A stretch of DNA of 64,000 nucleotides from Methanolobus zinderi (lineage in GTDB: Archaea > Halobacteriota > Methanosarcinia > Methanosarcinales > Methanosarcinaceae): assembly GCF_013388255.1 (NCBI RefSeq), contig NZ_CP058215.1, positions 2,533,332 to 2,597,331 on the forward strand. The letters are read 5' to 3'. The notes beneath the pieces were generated by a model, which saw nothing but the letters and a program-made list of their open reading frames with translations, did no database searches and had not been told where the DNA came from. This document shows, one piece after another, positions 26,727-36,625 of this stretch. The translations under genes were made by a program, and so were the position numbers. Within the stretch, counting starts at the first letter, position 1. Every line of letters begins with the position of its first letter.

Positions 26727-26837
26727 TCCCGCCTCCCAGACTCGAACCGGGGGCATCGCGGTGCCTGCGCGGAATTTGTGAACGTGTCACATGAACCATA
26801 CTACAGCCGCGCACTCTACCAACTGAGTTAAGGCGGG
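26727..26837 (-). tRNA. tRNA-Tyr (GTA) with 38-nt intron
   Basis: After removal of an intron (26763-26800) the 73-nt tRNA has acceptor CCCGCCT/AGGCGGG with C1-G72 and A73, the archaeal Tyr identity set; D stem ACTC/GAGT; anticodon stem CGCGG/CCGCG; loop CTGTAG-A (anticodon GTA); variable loop ATGCC; T arm CCCGG-TTCGAGT-CTGGG. The intron sits at the canonical 37/38 position. Its 3' part GCAG pairs with loop bases CTGT, leaving three-base bulges at both splice sites, that is, a bulge-helix-bulge for the archaeal endonuclease. CCA is not encoded. Confidence 0.93.
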
Positions 26838-27034
26838 TCCTACAAATCATGCATCAGCACGCCAATGCTATGCGATGCAACACACCAATACGCACAATAA
26901 TACTTAGCTCTTTCGCCGCAAAGGAAGATAATGCCGGTAAATACCACTTATCTTAAAAAACACTACACAGAAAAGTCATAGATAAAGTTGAAAAATACGG
27001 GCAGAGCTATCACCCGTATCTTAAAAAAATGATA

Positions 27035-28231
27035 TCAGAAAGTATCCAGCTCTCCCTTGACCACCATATCGGTGATCCTGGTAATGTCGGAAAGCCAGTC
27101 ATCAATAACTGATTCTGTTTCCGCTCTTATGGATGCGAAGTTTGCGCCATCCTCAGGGATCACATGTGCACTGGCCACAAGTGGCTGGTCAATGGGCATG
27201 CCGATCTGTGAGAGCAACCTTATGTGTACATCCTGTATCTGGGGCACTTCCTTTGCAATGTCCCTTGCCATCTGGGTAGAAAGCAGGTTGTAGATCTTAC
27301 CGATGTGGTTGATCGGATTCTTTCCGCTTGTGGCTTCCATGCTCATTGGCCTTCCTGGAGTTATAAGACCGTTGCAGCGGTTACCACGACCAACAGAGCC
27401 ATCATCCCCCATTTCTGCAGATGTGCCCGTAACGGTCAGGAAAACAGAGCCACACTGCGCATTGTCTGCTGCATTGATAAATGTGGATACGTTCCTGTCA
27501 GTGCGTTTTAGCGCAAGGTCAGTAACATAGTCTGCCATCTCCTCTTTGATATTCATATAGTGGTCCATGTCATCCACATGCCTGCCCACCATTCCGCAGC
27601 AGATGGTAAGTGAAATATCATCGCCGTCACGCAGGCCCATGACCTTGATATCAGTACCAATTCCCGGAATCTTCTTTTTAAGATCGGTTATGAGCTGCCT
27701 CTCGGATTCATAGACGATCTGCTCCAGTTCTGAGAACGGTGCATGTCCCACACCAAAGGAAGTATCGTTTGCTACCGGCACACGATCCCTGTTGAACACA
27801 TCCCTCAGGTCAGAGGAGCCGGTACCCAGCTTACAGTCCACGATCATGTCCCTTTCAAGATCAAGGTCGACTATCGTGTTCCTGAGATAATCCCTTGCAG
27901 CCTGAAGTGCGACGGCCTCTGCAGGAATCTCCACGCCTTCGAATTCTTTGGTGGCCCTGCCCACAAGAAGGGTGTATATGGGCTGGATGACCTCTCCGCC
28001 CCCGAACTGCGGATTTGACCTGCCTGCAACGATCTGTGTCTCATCGGTATTGTGGTGTAGGACCACACCGCATTTTTTTATGTATTCAGCGCATAGTGCC
28101 CGGCTGACCGCTTCCGCAAGACCGTCCGAGATACTGTCCGGGTGACCGACACCCTTCCTCTCCACAAGCTCGATCTGCTGTTTTTCTATTGGCGTTTCTA
28201 CCAGGTGTTCGACTTTGATATTCCTTAACAT
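27035..28231 (-). CDS. mat: S-adenosylmethionine synthetase, archaeal type
   Basis: It makes S-adenosylmethionine from methionine and ATP; demand is high in methanogens for methyl transfer and radical SAM chemistry. The 398-aa sequence is the divergent archaeal MAT, with [51 protein letters not shown] and [20 protein letters not shown]. The start at ATG 28231 is set by GAGGAT ten bases upstream; upstream in-frame codons are not conserved. Divergent from hisG. Confidence 0.96.
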   Translation of the reverse strand: MLRNIKVEHLVETPIEKQQIELVERKGVGHPDSISDGLAEAVSRALCAEYIKKCGVVLHHNTDETQIVAGRSNPQFGGGEVIQPIYTLLVGRATKEFEGVEIPAEAVALQAARDYLRNTIVDLDLERDMIVDCKLGTGSSDLRDVFNRDRVPVANDTSFGVGHAPFSELEQIVYESERQLITDLKKKIPGIGTDIKVMGLRDGDDISLTICCGMVGRHVDDMDHYMNIKEEMADYVTDLALKRTDRNVSTFINAADNAQCGSVFLTVTGTSAEMGDDGSVGRGNRCNGLITPGRPMSMEATSGKNPINHIGKIYNLLSTQMARDIAKEVPQIQDVHIRLLSQIGMPIDQPLVASAHVIPEDGANFASIRAETESVIDDWLSDITRITDMVVKGELDTF

Positions 28232-28489
28232 TTTGCTATCCTCATGCAATATTATTGGCACACTACGAACAAGAATAATAGATAATCAGATACTAAATTA
28301 AGTATTCTTTTCTGTATCAACTAAGCATGTATTATTTAATATTATCTCTTTCAAGGTATAACCTGTAATCATATTTACAGCTTTCAAAATCCAGTACAGA
28401 AATATTCGTCAGCGTGAAATCTATATGTCATAAATGTCTTTGAAAGAACACTCAATTTATATAGCTGACTCTATTCAGAAGGATAATCC

Positions 28490-29344
28490 ATGATACGCAT
28501 TGCCATACCTAACAAAGGACGTTTGCATGACCCTACGGTCAGCCTGTTCAGGGAAGCAGGATTACCGGTACTTGAAGGTGGTACCAGGAAACTGTTCGCA
28601 AAGACCACCGACCCTGAGATCACATTTCTTTTCGCAAGAGCCGCCGATATTCCCGAGTACGTGCAGGACGGTGCTGCCGACGTCGGGGTAACCGGACTGG
28701 ATCTGATACATGAGACAAAATCAGATGTTGAAGTGCTCCTGGATCTTAATTTCGGAGGGGCAAACCTGGTACTTGCAGTTCCAGAGGAATCAAAGATATC
28801 CTCTGCAAGCGAACTCAATGGTATGCGTGTTGCCACTGAATTCCCTAATATCACAGAAGAATACTTCAGGGAGAAGGGAGTCGATATCGAGATAATCAAA
28901 GTGAGCGGTGCCTGCGAGATGACACCTCATGTGGGGATTGCGGATGCCATCGTGGACATATCAAGTTCCGGCACGACCCTTGTGACCAACCACCTGAAGA
29001 TGATAGATAAGGTATTCTCATCATCGGTCCAGCTTATCGCAAACAACAAAAGCATGCAGAAAGACGGTAAGATCGAACAGATCAAAACAGCCATGGAGAG
29101 CGTACTGCGTGCCAAGGGTAAGCGCTATCTTATGATGAACGTACCTGAAGAGCATCTTGCAGAGGTAAAAAGAGTGCTTCCGGGAATGGCCGGACCAACG
29201 GTCATGAAGGTGGAATCAGATTCATCCATGCTTGCGGTTCACGCGGTGGTCGAATCCGACAGGATATTCGCAACCGTTGGCAAGCTTAAAAAGGCCGGTG
29301 CAAGGGACGTTCTGGTCGTGCCAATTGAAAGGATGATGCCCTGA
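28490..29344 (+). CDS. hisG: ATP phosphoribosyltransferase, long form
   Basis: The first step of histidine synthesis: ATP + PRPP to phosphoribosyl-ATP. The 284 aa include the catalytic periplasmic-binding-like domains (IAIPNKGRLHDP, DVGVTGLDLI, VDISSSGTTLVTNHL as PRPP loop) and a C-terminal ACT-like regulatory domain (about residues 210-284), so this is the HisZ-independent, histidine-inhibited form. AAGGAT precedes the ATG by six bases, and TTTATATA at 28456-28463 is the likely TATA box. It heads hisG-hisA-hisB. Confidence 0.95.
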   Translation: MIRIAIPNKGRLHDPTVSLFREAGLPVLEGGTRKLFAKTTDPEITFLFARAADIPEYVQDGAADVGVTGLDLIHETKSDVEVLLDLNFGGANLVLAVPEESKISSASELNGMRVATEFPNITEEYFREKGVDIEIIKVSGACEMTPHVGIADAIVDISSSGTTLVTNHLKMIDKVFSSSVQLIANNKSMQKDGKIEQIKTAMESVLRAKGKRYLMMNVPEEHLAEVKRVLPGMAGPTVMKVESDSSMLAVHAVVESDRIFATVGKLKKAGARDVLVVPIERMMP

Positions 29345-29353
29345 GGTAATTCC

Positions 29354-30094
29354 ATGGCTTTTGAAGTGATCCCTGCGGTCGATATGCGAAACGGCAAGTG
29401 CGTACAGCTCGTGCAGGGCGTTCCCGGCAGCGAGATGGTCTCTCTTGATGACCCTGTGGCCGTTGCAAAGGACTGGATAAGTCAGGGTGCAAAAACCCTT
29501 CATCTCATAGACCTCGATGGTGCAATAGAGGGCACACGCCAGAATGCACCCCTCATCGAGAAGATAGTAGAAGAATGCAGGCCCATGGGAGTTGAGATAC
29601 AGGTAGGAGGAGGCATCCGATCCTTTGAAGATGCCGCAGGCCTGCTTGAGCTCGGAGTGGACAGGGTGATCCTGAGTACCGCAGCAATCAGGAACCCGGA
29701 GCTTGTTAAACAACTTGCAGATTCCTTTGGCAGCGAGCATGTGAATGTCGCCCTGGATTCAAAGAACGGCAAAATATCCATCGAAGGCTGGAAAAAGCAA
29801 TCAGAACATACTGCTGTGGAGATGGGTACCAGGTTTGAGAGCCTGGGCGCAGGCAGCCTCCTTTTCACGAATATCGATACCGAAGGTCTTATGCAGGGAG
29901 TGAGCACAGGCCCCACAGAAAAGCTGGTAAACTCGGTCAGTATCCCGGTTATCGCATCAGGAGGAGTCACATCCCTTGAAGACCTTTTGGCGATCAGGAA
30001 GACAGGAGCATCAGCAGTTGTTGTGGGAAGTGCACTGTATACCGGAAAGTTCACACTTACAGAAGCGATAAATACTATCAGTGAAAATTTATAA
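29354..30094 (+). CDS. hisA: ProFAR isomerase
   Basis: It isomerises the aminoaldose ProFAR to the ketose PRFAR in histidine synthesis. This 246-aa half-barrel duplication TIM barrel shows the first catalytic Asp in [18 protein letters not shown], the phosphate loops [10 protein letters not shown] and VIASGGVTS, and the second Asp in [12 protein letters not shown]. It is 9 bases downstream of hisG with GAGGTAATTCC as ribosome site. Confidence 0.95.
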   Translation: MAFEVIPAVDMRNGKCVQLVQGVPGSEMVSLDDPVAVAKDWISQGAKTLHLIDLDGAIEGTRQNAPLIEKIVEECRPMGVEIQVGGGIRSFEDAAGLLELGVDRVILSTAAIRNPELVKQLADSFGSEHVNVALDSKNGKISIEGWKKQSEHTAVEMGTRFESLGAGSLLFTNIDTEGLMQGVSTGPTEKLVNSVSIPVIASGGVTSLEDLLAIRKTGASAVVVGSALYTGKFTLTEAINTISENL

Positions 30095-30116
30095 AAAACA
30101 CATAAAAGGTGCATCT

Positions 30117-30692
30117 ATGAGATCTGCAGAAGTATCACGCAAGACCGGTGAAACCGATATCCGGATAGAACTGAACATCGATGGGACAGGAGATTCAGAT
30201 ATCGATACCGGCATAGGTTTCTTTGACCACATGCTCACAGCATTCTCAAAACATGGCAACTTTGACCTGACTGTCAAAGCCAGCGGAGACCTGGTCGTGG
30301 ATGATCATCACCTTATAGAAGATACTGGCATAGTGCTGGGCCAGGCTTTTGCAGAAGCACTCGGAGATAAGGCAGGAATTGCCAGGTTCGGAGAAGCCCG
30401 CATACCAATGGACGAAGCCCTTGCAAGCGTGGCACTGGATCTTGGCGGTCGCAGTTATCTAGTACTTGATGCAGAGTTCATGTCAGCAAAGGTAGGAGAG
30501 TTCAGCACCCAGATGGTCAGGCACTTTTTCGAATCGGTTATCCAGAACTCGAAGACCAATATGCATGCAAGTGTCTACGGTGACAATGACCACCACAAGA
30601 TAGAGGCACTTTTCAAGGCATTCGCATATGCCATGCGAAGGGCAACGGTCATTGAAGGAGAAGGGATAAAAAGTACCAAGGGAAGCCTTTGA
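30117..30692 (+). CDS. hisB: Imidazoleglycerol-phosphate dehydratase
   Basis: It dehydrates imidazole glycerol phosphate to imidazole acetol phosphate with Mn. The 191-aa monofunctional enzyme has the duplicated metal-binding His motifs [11 protein letters not shown] and [15 protein letters not shown], plus [10 protein letters not shown]. The start at 30117 ([10 protein letters not shown]) follows AGGTG; upstream in-frame codons reach back into the hisA stop region and are not conserved. It is the last gene of the cluster; hisI lies separately at 59.1 kb. Confidence 0.95.
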   Translation: MRSAEVSRKTGETDIRIELNIDGTGDSDIDTGIGFFDHMLTAFSKHGNFDLTVKASGDLVVDDHHLIEDTGIVLGQAFAEALGDKAGIARFGEARIPMDEALASVALDLGGRSYLVLDAEFMSAKVGEFSTQMVRHFFESVIQNSKTNMHASVYGDNDHHKIEALFKAFAYAMRRATVIEGEGIKSTKGSL

Positions 30693-30715
30693 TCGACAAG
30701 TATCAATGAGAATTC

Positions 30716-32830
30716 TCAATTAAACTTCTTCTTCAATTTCTCATAAAATGCCTGTTCTCCACCTGATGTCTTCTTTGAAAGCCTCTCGACTATGAGCTCA
30801 GGCGTACTTTTTGCGACATAATTATAACGCGGACTTCTCTCTACCACAAGGTTCAGGTCGGCATCAAGTCCGCTTGCCTCTATACCATCAACCCTGATCT
30901 TGCAAGTGGTGTTCTCAAGTATGAGCTCAGGCAGGTGGGACACGAATACAGACATGCTTTGCTTATTCTCGGTCAGTACCTCAAGAATTCCGGCAATGAT
31001 CTTGGCCGAAGCACCAGGCTCGGTGATGGATTCGAGTTCATCCGCCAGCACCATCTTGGCAGAATCATCCGCCACCACAGCAAACTCCGTAAGCGTAGTC
31101 TCGAAGGCTCCCGCATCCAGTGTTCCCTTGGACTTGGCGAAATAGTAGAACCCGTCCGTAAGTGAGATCTCCGAAGATTCTGCCGGCACCGGGAATCCCA
31201 TATGAGTCAGGATCACGGACTGTGCGATCAACTCCAGCATGGAAGTCTTACCACCCGAGTTGACACCACTGAGAAGTATTACCCGACTGTCATCACCCTC
31301 AGGACTGTAACTGTTCCTGCCAACAGAATAGTCAATAGGGACAACATCCCCGTGTCTTGAAGCTATGAAGAGATTACGGCCCTGTTCGAGTGCAAGACCC
31401 GGACCATCAACTATTTCCGGCATTTCAAGACCATTATCCCTGGCAAAACAGGCTACTGCAAAGCCTACGTCAAAATCCAGGACTTCCCGGATCATGTTCC
31501 TGGCAATATCAAGATAGGAAGAAAGTACCTTTCCAAGCTCGCGCTTGTGCTCAAGCTGTCTTGTAAGTACCCTGCGTTCCATATGCTGCCTGAAAGAAGA
31601 CAGCTGTTCCCTGTCAAGCTCCACAGGATGGCAAATCTCATCGGGAAAAAGAGCGTCTATAAACAACATTTCCTTTTTCTGAAGGTTCAGCTCATCACAG
31701 ATGGAAGCTGCACATTCTTTCATCACGGAATAATAGGATTCATGCAATTGCTTACCCATTACGTCCTTCACTTCCATGGAGCCCTTCATAACCCTGAGCA
31801 TATCCTGTCCACCAAGGGTGAACTCACTCTTTGCCAGGGACTCGTCAAATTTCAGATTCGCATCTTTCAATGCTGCCGCAACACATGCATCGAGGTTTGC
31901 AATGACATAGCGCAGCCGGTCAATTTCCTCGTCGGTACCCTCGATGACATTTCCCTCATCATCGATCAGTGAAAGAGTGGAAGCAAGCACTTCCAGTTCA
32001 TCATCTGACACATCATCCAGAAATGATACATTCCTGGAGCGTAATATCCGCACAACATCAATGGCACACTGCAGGCTACTGAGATTTCTGGAAAAAACGA
32101 TCATCTCTTTCTCAGGAATGATCTGCCAGTCTTGACTTTTCCTTATATCGGAGATGAATTCCGGATGGATATCTTCCGGAAGATCAAAGGACAGGTAAAC
32201 ATCGTCTGCAGCAACAACATGGGAATAGCCACGTGCCATGTCAACAAATTCCGAGAGGGAGCCTGCCAGCTGCACATCCATCATTGAGCCAAACCTCTCC
32301 CTTGCATACTCAAAAGTTTCCTGTTCTGCACAGATTATCACCCTGTCACGGATCTTCGGAACCGTGAGCTTAATATTGAGTGGTTTTACCCTGGTGAGCA
32401 TGGAAACGATTTCCGTATCCTCACCCAGCAGTTTTGCAGTTTCCATGTATCCGGATACAGAGCTGCGCATCTGCATGATAGCATCTGATCTTTTTGACGG
32501 ATAGGGGATATGGATATGCAGCTTATCCCTTGCGTAGCTGGTATGTGCGTAGTCCTTTATGAGCTCCAGAAGTTTTTCATATACCGCCATGGCCTCTTCT
32601 GTCCTTAAAAAGTCAGATATCCCAACTCCTTCGGTTTTCGACCTGATATCATGTACAAGGGATATTGCAAAGCGCTGCCCGATACCTTCCACCTGGGAGA
32701 TACCCGCAATGTCGGCCCTGAGTATCGCTTCAAGGGCCAGGCTTTCAGTTCCGAAATGTTCGATAAATCTTTTTGCCATCTTATCCCCTATACCGGGGAC
32801 GGCACGTAAACTCTCGATATCTGCAGACAT
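30716..32830 (-). CDS. MutS-like ATPase with N-terminal helix-hairpin-helix
   Basis: The 704-aa protein begins with two HhH motifs (LRAVPGIGDKMAKRFIEHFG, residues 8-27, and ISQVEGIGQRF) and ends with a MutS-family ATPase: Walker A LSGVNSGGKTSMLE, Walker B MVLADELESITEPG and the signature region. The middle has coiled-coil clamp-like helices, but no MutS mismatch-reading domain I with Phe-x-Glu is visible. It resembles archaeal MutS-related proteins without proven mismatch repair. No Smr nuclease domain. It lies 22 bases after the TIGR03915-type gene, suggesting a shared DNA-processing transcript. Confidence 0.85.
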   Translation of the reverse strand: MSADIESLRAVPGIGDKMAKRFIEHFGTESLALEAILRADIAGISQVEGIGQRFAISLVHDIRSKTEGVGISDFLRTEEAMAVYEKLLELIKDYAHTSYARDKLHIHIPYPSKRSDAIMQMRSSVSGYMETAKLLGEDTEIVSMLTRVKPLNIKLTVPKIRDRVIICAEQETFEYARERFGSMMDVQLAGSLSEFVDMARGYSHVVAADDVYLSFDLPEDIHPEFISDIRKSQDWQIIPEKEMIVFSRNLSSLQCAIDVVRILRSRNVSFLDDVSDDELEVLASTLSLIDDEGNVIEGTDEEIDRLRYVIANLDACVAAALKDANLKFDESLAKSEFTLGGQDMLRVMKGSMEVKDVMGKQLHESYYSVMKECAASICDELNLQKKEMLFIDALFPDEICHPVELDREQLSSFRQHMERRVLTRQLEHKRELGKVLSSYLDIARNMIREVLDFDVGFAVACFARDNGLEMPEIVDGPGLALEQGRNLFIASRHGDVVPIDYSVGRNSYSPEGDDSRVILLSGVNSGGKTSMLELIAQSVILTHMGFPVPAESSEISLTDGFYYFAKSKGTLDAGAFETTLTEFAVVADDSAKMVLADELESITEPGASAKIIAGILEVLTENKQSMSVFVSHLPELILENTTCKIRVDGIEASGLDADLNLVVERSPRYNYVAKSTPELIVERLSKKTSGGEQAFYEKLKKKFN

Positions 32831-32852
32831 GTTTATTCACAGATTTCCGTAT

Positions 32853-33689
32853 TTAAGCGTTGAATTCGTCAAGGGTACAATTTGCTATTCCACGCTCAAC
32901 TTTATATCTGTCCCTTCGTGACATCTCACTGACAGAGGCCGAACTCTTTGGTTGCAGCTGTTTAGCGTGTCTTTTATTGCGCCTGTTTTCGATCATCTGG
33001 GAATCATAATAGACATCCCAGAGTTGATCAAGCTCATCGTCTTCCCTTGAAAAACTCAGGCTTTGTATAAAAGATGAGCGTACGTTGGTAAAATTCTCAA
33101 GTCCTATGTAGCGCCCGTTGCCGATCCAGGCAATATCATTTTCAATAACATAGACAGGCAGATCCGGGTTCTTTCCCGCAAGCCAGCGGCAGAACATGTC
33201 ACCGATGTGATGAGGGGAATCCACTTCAACAGTCAGTATGCCGTTCACAAAATCAGGTCTGGCGAACATGCATAACCGTTGATAGGCCCGTGTCACATCG
33301 CGCATGTAATTATAGAATCTCTTACCGGTCGGACTTTTACCCGAATATAGCTGATCGGCATTACCCGCACAGGAGCATATGAAATGTACAAGTTCTACAG
33401 GGTTGCAGGAAGAATGCCTTAAAACAAGGTCGATGTATTTTTCAACACCCGGATCACGCTGGAACATCCGGCTTTTTCTCCTGCCAAGTATCCGGGTGGC
33501 AAGATCGGAGCAATTGGTCACCGGTTTGAAACCAAGGGTCCTCACATCGTCCTCAAAACCCGAAAATGATATCTTACTTTTAAGCTCTTCCAGAGTATCC
33601 GCATATATGAGATCTGATTTCGGACTGTCCAGTAATTCATAACATGCAAGTAGCACACCCTCCACGTTTTTCTTGAAGGCTATTATCAT
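32853..33689 (-). CDS. TIGR03915-type DNA metabolism protein
   Basis: The 278-aa protein resembles the partner protein that is always encoded next to the radical SAM protein of TIGR03916 type (here directly upstream, with stop and start overlapping by one base). Recognisable phrases are PGVEKYIDLVLRHSS, GKRFYNYMRDVTRAYQRLCM and DPDLPVY-like PDLPVYVIENDIAWIGNGRY near DVYYDSQMIENRRNKRHAKQ, the conserved C-terminal pattern. No catalytic function is established; in some genomes a uracil-DNA-glycosylase-like domain is fused, hence the DNA-repair suggestion. Confidence 0.75.
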   Translation of the reverse strand: MIIAFKKNVEGVLLACYELLDSPKSDLIYADTLEELKSKISFSGFEDDVRTLGFKPVTNCSDLATRILGRRKSRMFQRDPGVEKYIDLVLRHSSCNPVELVHFICSCAGNADQLYSGKSPTGKRFYNYMRDVTRAYQRLCMFARPDFVNGILTVEVDSPHHIGDMFCRWLAGKNPDLPVYVIENDIAWIGNGRYIGLENFTNVRSSFIQSLSFSREDDELDQLWDVYYDSQMIENRRNKRHAKQLQPKSSASVSEMSRRDRYKVERGIANCTLDEFNA

Positions 33690-34828
33690 CAGCTTGCCCC
33701 CATGAAAGAGGCCAGGTTGGTCTGTCTTTTTCCGTTTATCTCAATGAACGGACGGGCTCTGGATATAACAACACCCATACGCATGAGCTCCTTTTCAGAT
33801 GAGATCGGCCTGGACCTTACTATCCTGTTGGCACCCACGGGACCTATACCCGGTACAAGCAGCAACTCATTCAGGCTGGCAGAGTTGACATTCACAGGGA
33901 ATCTTTCAGGATGTGACTGTGCCAGCAGCATCTTGGGATCCGAATCTATGAGAAAGCCGTTGTCGTCATAGACCATATCAAAATCAAAGGCTTTCAGGCC
34001 ATAGTCCTTGAGAAGATAGGAAGTCTGGTAAAGCCTGATTTCCCTCCACCGGGGAGAAGACGGATTGTTCTCAAGAGGTGTGGACGGCACCGGATCAAAA
34101 CTCATGAAATACGGCCGCCTCAGTTCATACTTATCCATGAACTTATCAACGGTCTGCACTATCTCACGGTCGGGCTCCGACAGAGCACCCACCACGAACT
34201 GAGTGTCATTGGCACCCACTATTCGGCCACCATAGCCGACTTCCTTTCTCTTTTTGTTTATCAGGTCCCTGGTCCACTTTAGTCTCTGGAGCACATCACT
34301 CTTGTAATCAAAATTCGGGCATATCTCCGAATAGTTCACAGAACTTGTGGTCTCAGCGTTCACACCGAACTTGTTCGCATAATCTGCAATCTCCTCCAGC
34401 AGATACAGAGGAGTGCCAGGCATAACGCGCATATGGATGTAGCCGGTAAAGCCCTGGTTTCGCAGGAGTCTTGCCACCTCAAGCTGCTTCTCGGCGGTGT
34501 TCTCAGCATCACCGATAACACCGGAAGAAAGAAAAAGACCCTCAATAGCGTTCTTTCTGTAGAAGGACCAGGTGATCTTTGTGATCTCCTCAGGAGTCAG
34601 GGACGCCTTTACAGAATTCCTCCCGCATCTGTTGGGACAATAGCTACACTCCCCGGAGCATGAATTTGTAAGCAGGGTCTTGTACAGCTGGATACAACGA
34701 CCGTCAGGACCGAAGGCGTGACATACGGCACTCTGGTTACAGCTATCATACTTTGTTCCCTCGGAGAGTACCTTCATCCTCTCCGTGAGTGTCATATGGT
34801 GTTCATTAACAGTGTGCCTACTGGTCAT
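33689..34828 (-). CDS. Radical SAM protein, putative DNA repair/modification (TIGR03916-like)
   Basis: The 379 aa contain the cluster motif CSGECSYC (Cys 57, 61, 64) after a conserved N-terminus TLTERMKVLSEGTKYDSCNQ, a radical SAM barrel, and a C-terminal helix-hairpin-helix (SLNELLLVPGIGPVGANRIV) that should bind DNA. The genomic pairing with the next gene is characteristic. Substrate unknown; a spore-photoproduct-lyase-like or base-modifying reaction is speculation. AGGATTA precedes the ATG; a second ATG at 34795 is possible. Confidence 0.85.
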   Translation of the reverse strand: MTSRHTVNEHHMTLTERMKVLSEGTKYDSCNQSAVCHAFGPDGRCIQLYKTLLTNSCSGECSYCPNRCGRNSVKASLTPEEITKITWSFYRKNAIEGLFLSSGVIGDAENTAEKQLEVARLLRNQGFTGYIHMRVMPGTPLYLLEEIADYANKFGVNAETTSSVNYSEICPNFDYKSDVLQRLKWTRDLINKKRKEVGYGGRIVGANDTQFVVGALSEPDREIVQTVDKFMDKYELRRPYFMSFDPVPSTPLENNPSSPRWREIRLYQTSYLLKDYGLKAFDFDMVYDDNGFLIDSDPKMLLAQSHPERFPVNVNSASLNELLLVPGIGPVGANRIVRSRPISSEKELMRMGVVISRARPFIEINGKRQTNLASFMGAS

Positions 34829-34939
34829 TGCTTATTAATCCTGTATCAGACTATATAAGCGGCTACCAAGCGATGTGAAAGTATTAACAGAGCAGAGAAT
34901 AAACAGTAAAAATGTAAAAAACAGAATCAAATGCTGGAA

Positions 34940-35494
34940 TTATTCTTCCCTGACTTTAACCTTGATCTTGAGGACACTTACAGGTTCAAGCTTTTTCCAC
35001 ATTACAGTGGCATTTTCGTCAAATGTGAAATTGCTGACTGTCTTATCTGAAAATTCACCATCCACTTCATAAACAAAAAAGCCTTCTTCGCCATTTGTTG
35101 AAACAATATTCTCCTGACCGCGTATGTTCCTGACCTCGACAACAGCCACCTTTTTCAGTGCTTCAAGAAGAGTTGTGCCCTTTTCCACCTCAACTGTCTT
35201 GGCAGGTGCGAATATATCGAGAGCCTTGAACAGATTTCTGTCATTTAGCTGCAGAACATGGGTCTTGCCGTATACTTTTCTCTGTATGAGATCTGCTGCT
35301 TCGAGAATATTTGCATGTTTTGCTGCAACCGGAACCGAGATGTCCAGTTCACGTGCAAGTTCGGAGATGTGCATTTCCCCTTCTGTCAGTTTTTCGAGCA
35401 TTCTCAGGCGGGTTTCACTACCCAGAGCACTGAAAAGTTTCAAACGGTCAAGATGCTCGGGGTCTTCAGATTCGTTATTATCGTCTCGGCTCAT
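34940..35494 (-). CDS. ArsR-type regulator with DUF4430-like C-terminal domain
   Basis: This 184-aa protein has an ArsR-like winged helix (about 16-80; ISELARELDISVPVAAKHAN as recognition region). A C-terminal domain of about 80 aa with KGTTLLEALKKV and a beta-rich end resembles DUF4430, a ligand-binding fold known from cobalamin-type carriers. The ligand is unknown. ATG 35494 is favoured over GTG 35515 because a strong TATA box TTTATATATAC at about 35518-35528 lies the right distance upstream for a leaderless mRNA. Confidence 0.78.
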   Translation of the reverse strand: MSRDDNNESEDPEHLDRLKLFSALGSETRLRMLEKLTEGEMHISELARELDISVPVAAKHANILEAADLIQRKVYGKTHVLQLNDRNLFKALDIFAPAKTVEVEKGTTLLEALKKVAVVEVRNIRGQENIVSTNGEEGFFVYEVDGEFSDKTVSNFTFDENATVMWKKLEPVSVLKIKVKVREE

Positions 35495-35616
35495 AGATAT
35501 TAATGGATTATACACCCATGTATATATAAATTCCGCACCTCATACATTCTCTATAAGTGTAAATGTCCCTGCAGCATATCGATTCGTATCCACAGACGAG
35601 TTAGAGAACAGTTACT

Positions 35617-36606
35617 TTATACGGATCTCCTGTTAAGGGCAGCACGCTGGGTCCTGATCTTCTCGTCAATGGATTGCAGGTCATGGATAATGAATTCATG
35701 GGTCAGGTAATCGGGAGATACATATTCCACTATCTCCGAGCAACGTTCATGAGTGAAAGGCATATGCTGATCCATTTTCTCAACCACTTCCATGACTTTG
35801 CCGAGACGGTCGAAGAAGGCCATTTCCTCAAAGCCCTCGGGAATTGAAGAATCAGGATCTGACTGCATGATCTCCCCGGACAGGCTGTGATGAAAGTGCA
35901 TACCCTCAATACGATCAACTATGTCCTCTGGAAGCTTTGAAAGTACATCCAGAACGGTGTCCACCGCACATTCCTCCTCCCTGCATTCCTTTGTAGCATT
36001 CATGAGATGTCCCACATCGAGAACGAATGCCCAGTTATCAAAATCAAGCTGCTCGGTGAAATGTCTGATCGGTCCCGCATCGAGAAATGTCAGTCCCGGC
36101 CACCAGAGATTCTCAAAGAACAGACGCACAGGTGGTTCACCTGAGGAGAAGGCTTCCACTGACTCATTCAGGAACTCGGCTGTGGTATCCATTACATCAT
36201 AATCAGTACAGTTGAAACTACGCGTGAACACGTGCTCCAGTTCCACATAAGCCACATGGAACACACCGTATGAGGCATCAAGCAGGCTTGCATTCTCCAT
36301 TGCTTTTCTGAAATTACCGACAATCTCCTCACGACTCTGCCCGCCAAAGAGATAGGTTTTTTCGGCTTCCTCAACATCCGAGGAGAACACAGAATCATCA
36401 AGCCACGCCCTGTGTCGTCCCATCCAGTAGGGAAGATGTACTCCCTCTATGAGATGTCCGGGAATCTCCGGCAGTGGAGAATGGTCCACATAGAGTTCTA
36501 TACCATCAAGCTGGTGCCTGGTCAGAAAGTTTGCGATCTTACCCCAGTCTGAATCAAAAATATCCATCTCAACCTTGTAAGTTGAGAGATTCATCAGTTC
36601 TTTCAT
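35617..36606 (-). CDS. TIM-barrel protein of the AP-endonuclease 2/xylose-isomerase fold
   Basis: The 329-aa protein has barrel-end acidic and His residues in the expected order: GIELYVDHS, GVFHVAYVELEHVF, LFFENLWWPGL, FVLDVGHLMN, GMHFHHS and FTHERCSEIVEY, compatible with a divalent-metal site. The specific reaction is unknown. It begins 19 bases after the cbiZ stop, with GGGAT before the ATG, so it is probably in the same transcript, pointing to a role around cobamide salvage (inference). Confidence 0.7.
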   Translation of the reverse strand: MKELMNLSTYKVEMDIFDSDWGKIANFLTRHQLDGIELYVDHSPLPEIPGHLIEGVHLPYWMGRHRAWLDDSVFSSDVEEAEKTYLFGGQSREEIVGNFRKAMENASLLDASYGVFHVAYVELEHVFTRSFNCTDYDVMDTTAEFLNESVEAFSSGEPPVRLFFENLWWPGLTFLDAGPIRHFTEQLDFDNWAFVLDVGHLMNATKECREEECAVDTVLDVLSKLPEDIVDRIEGMHFHHSLSGEIMQSDPDSSIPEGFEEMAFFDRLGKVMEVVEKMDQHMPFTHERCSEIVEYVSPDYLTHEFIIHDLQSIDEKIRTQRAALNRRSV

Positions 36607-36625
36607 AATTATCCCGAATCTCTTT

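Noticed and set aside
26727-26837. Reading the split tRNA as a long-variable-arm (Leu/Ser) tRNA with a shorter intron
   Set aside because: The alternative leaves a 16-base variable region and a Tyr anticodon with no fitting class; the 38-nt intron gives a standard 73-nt tRNA-Tyr with proper splice bulges.
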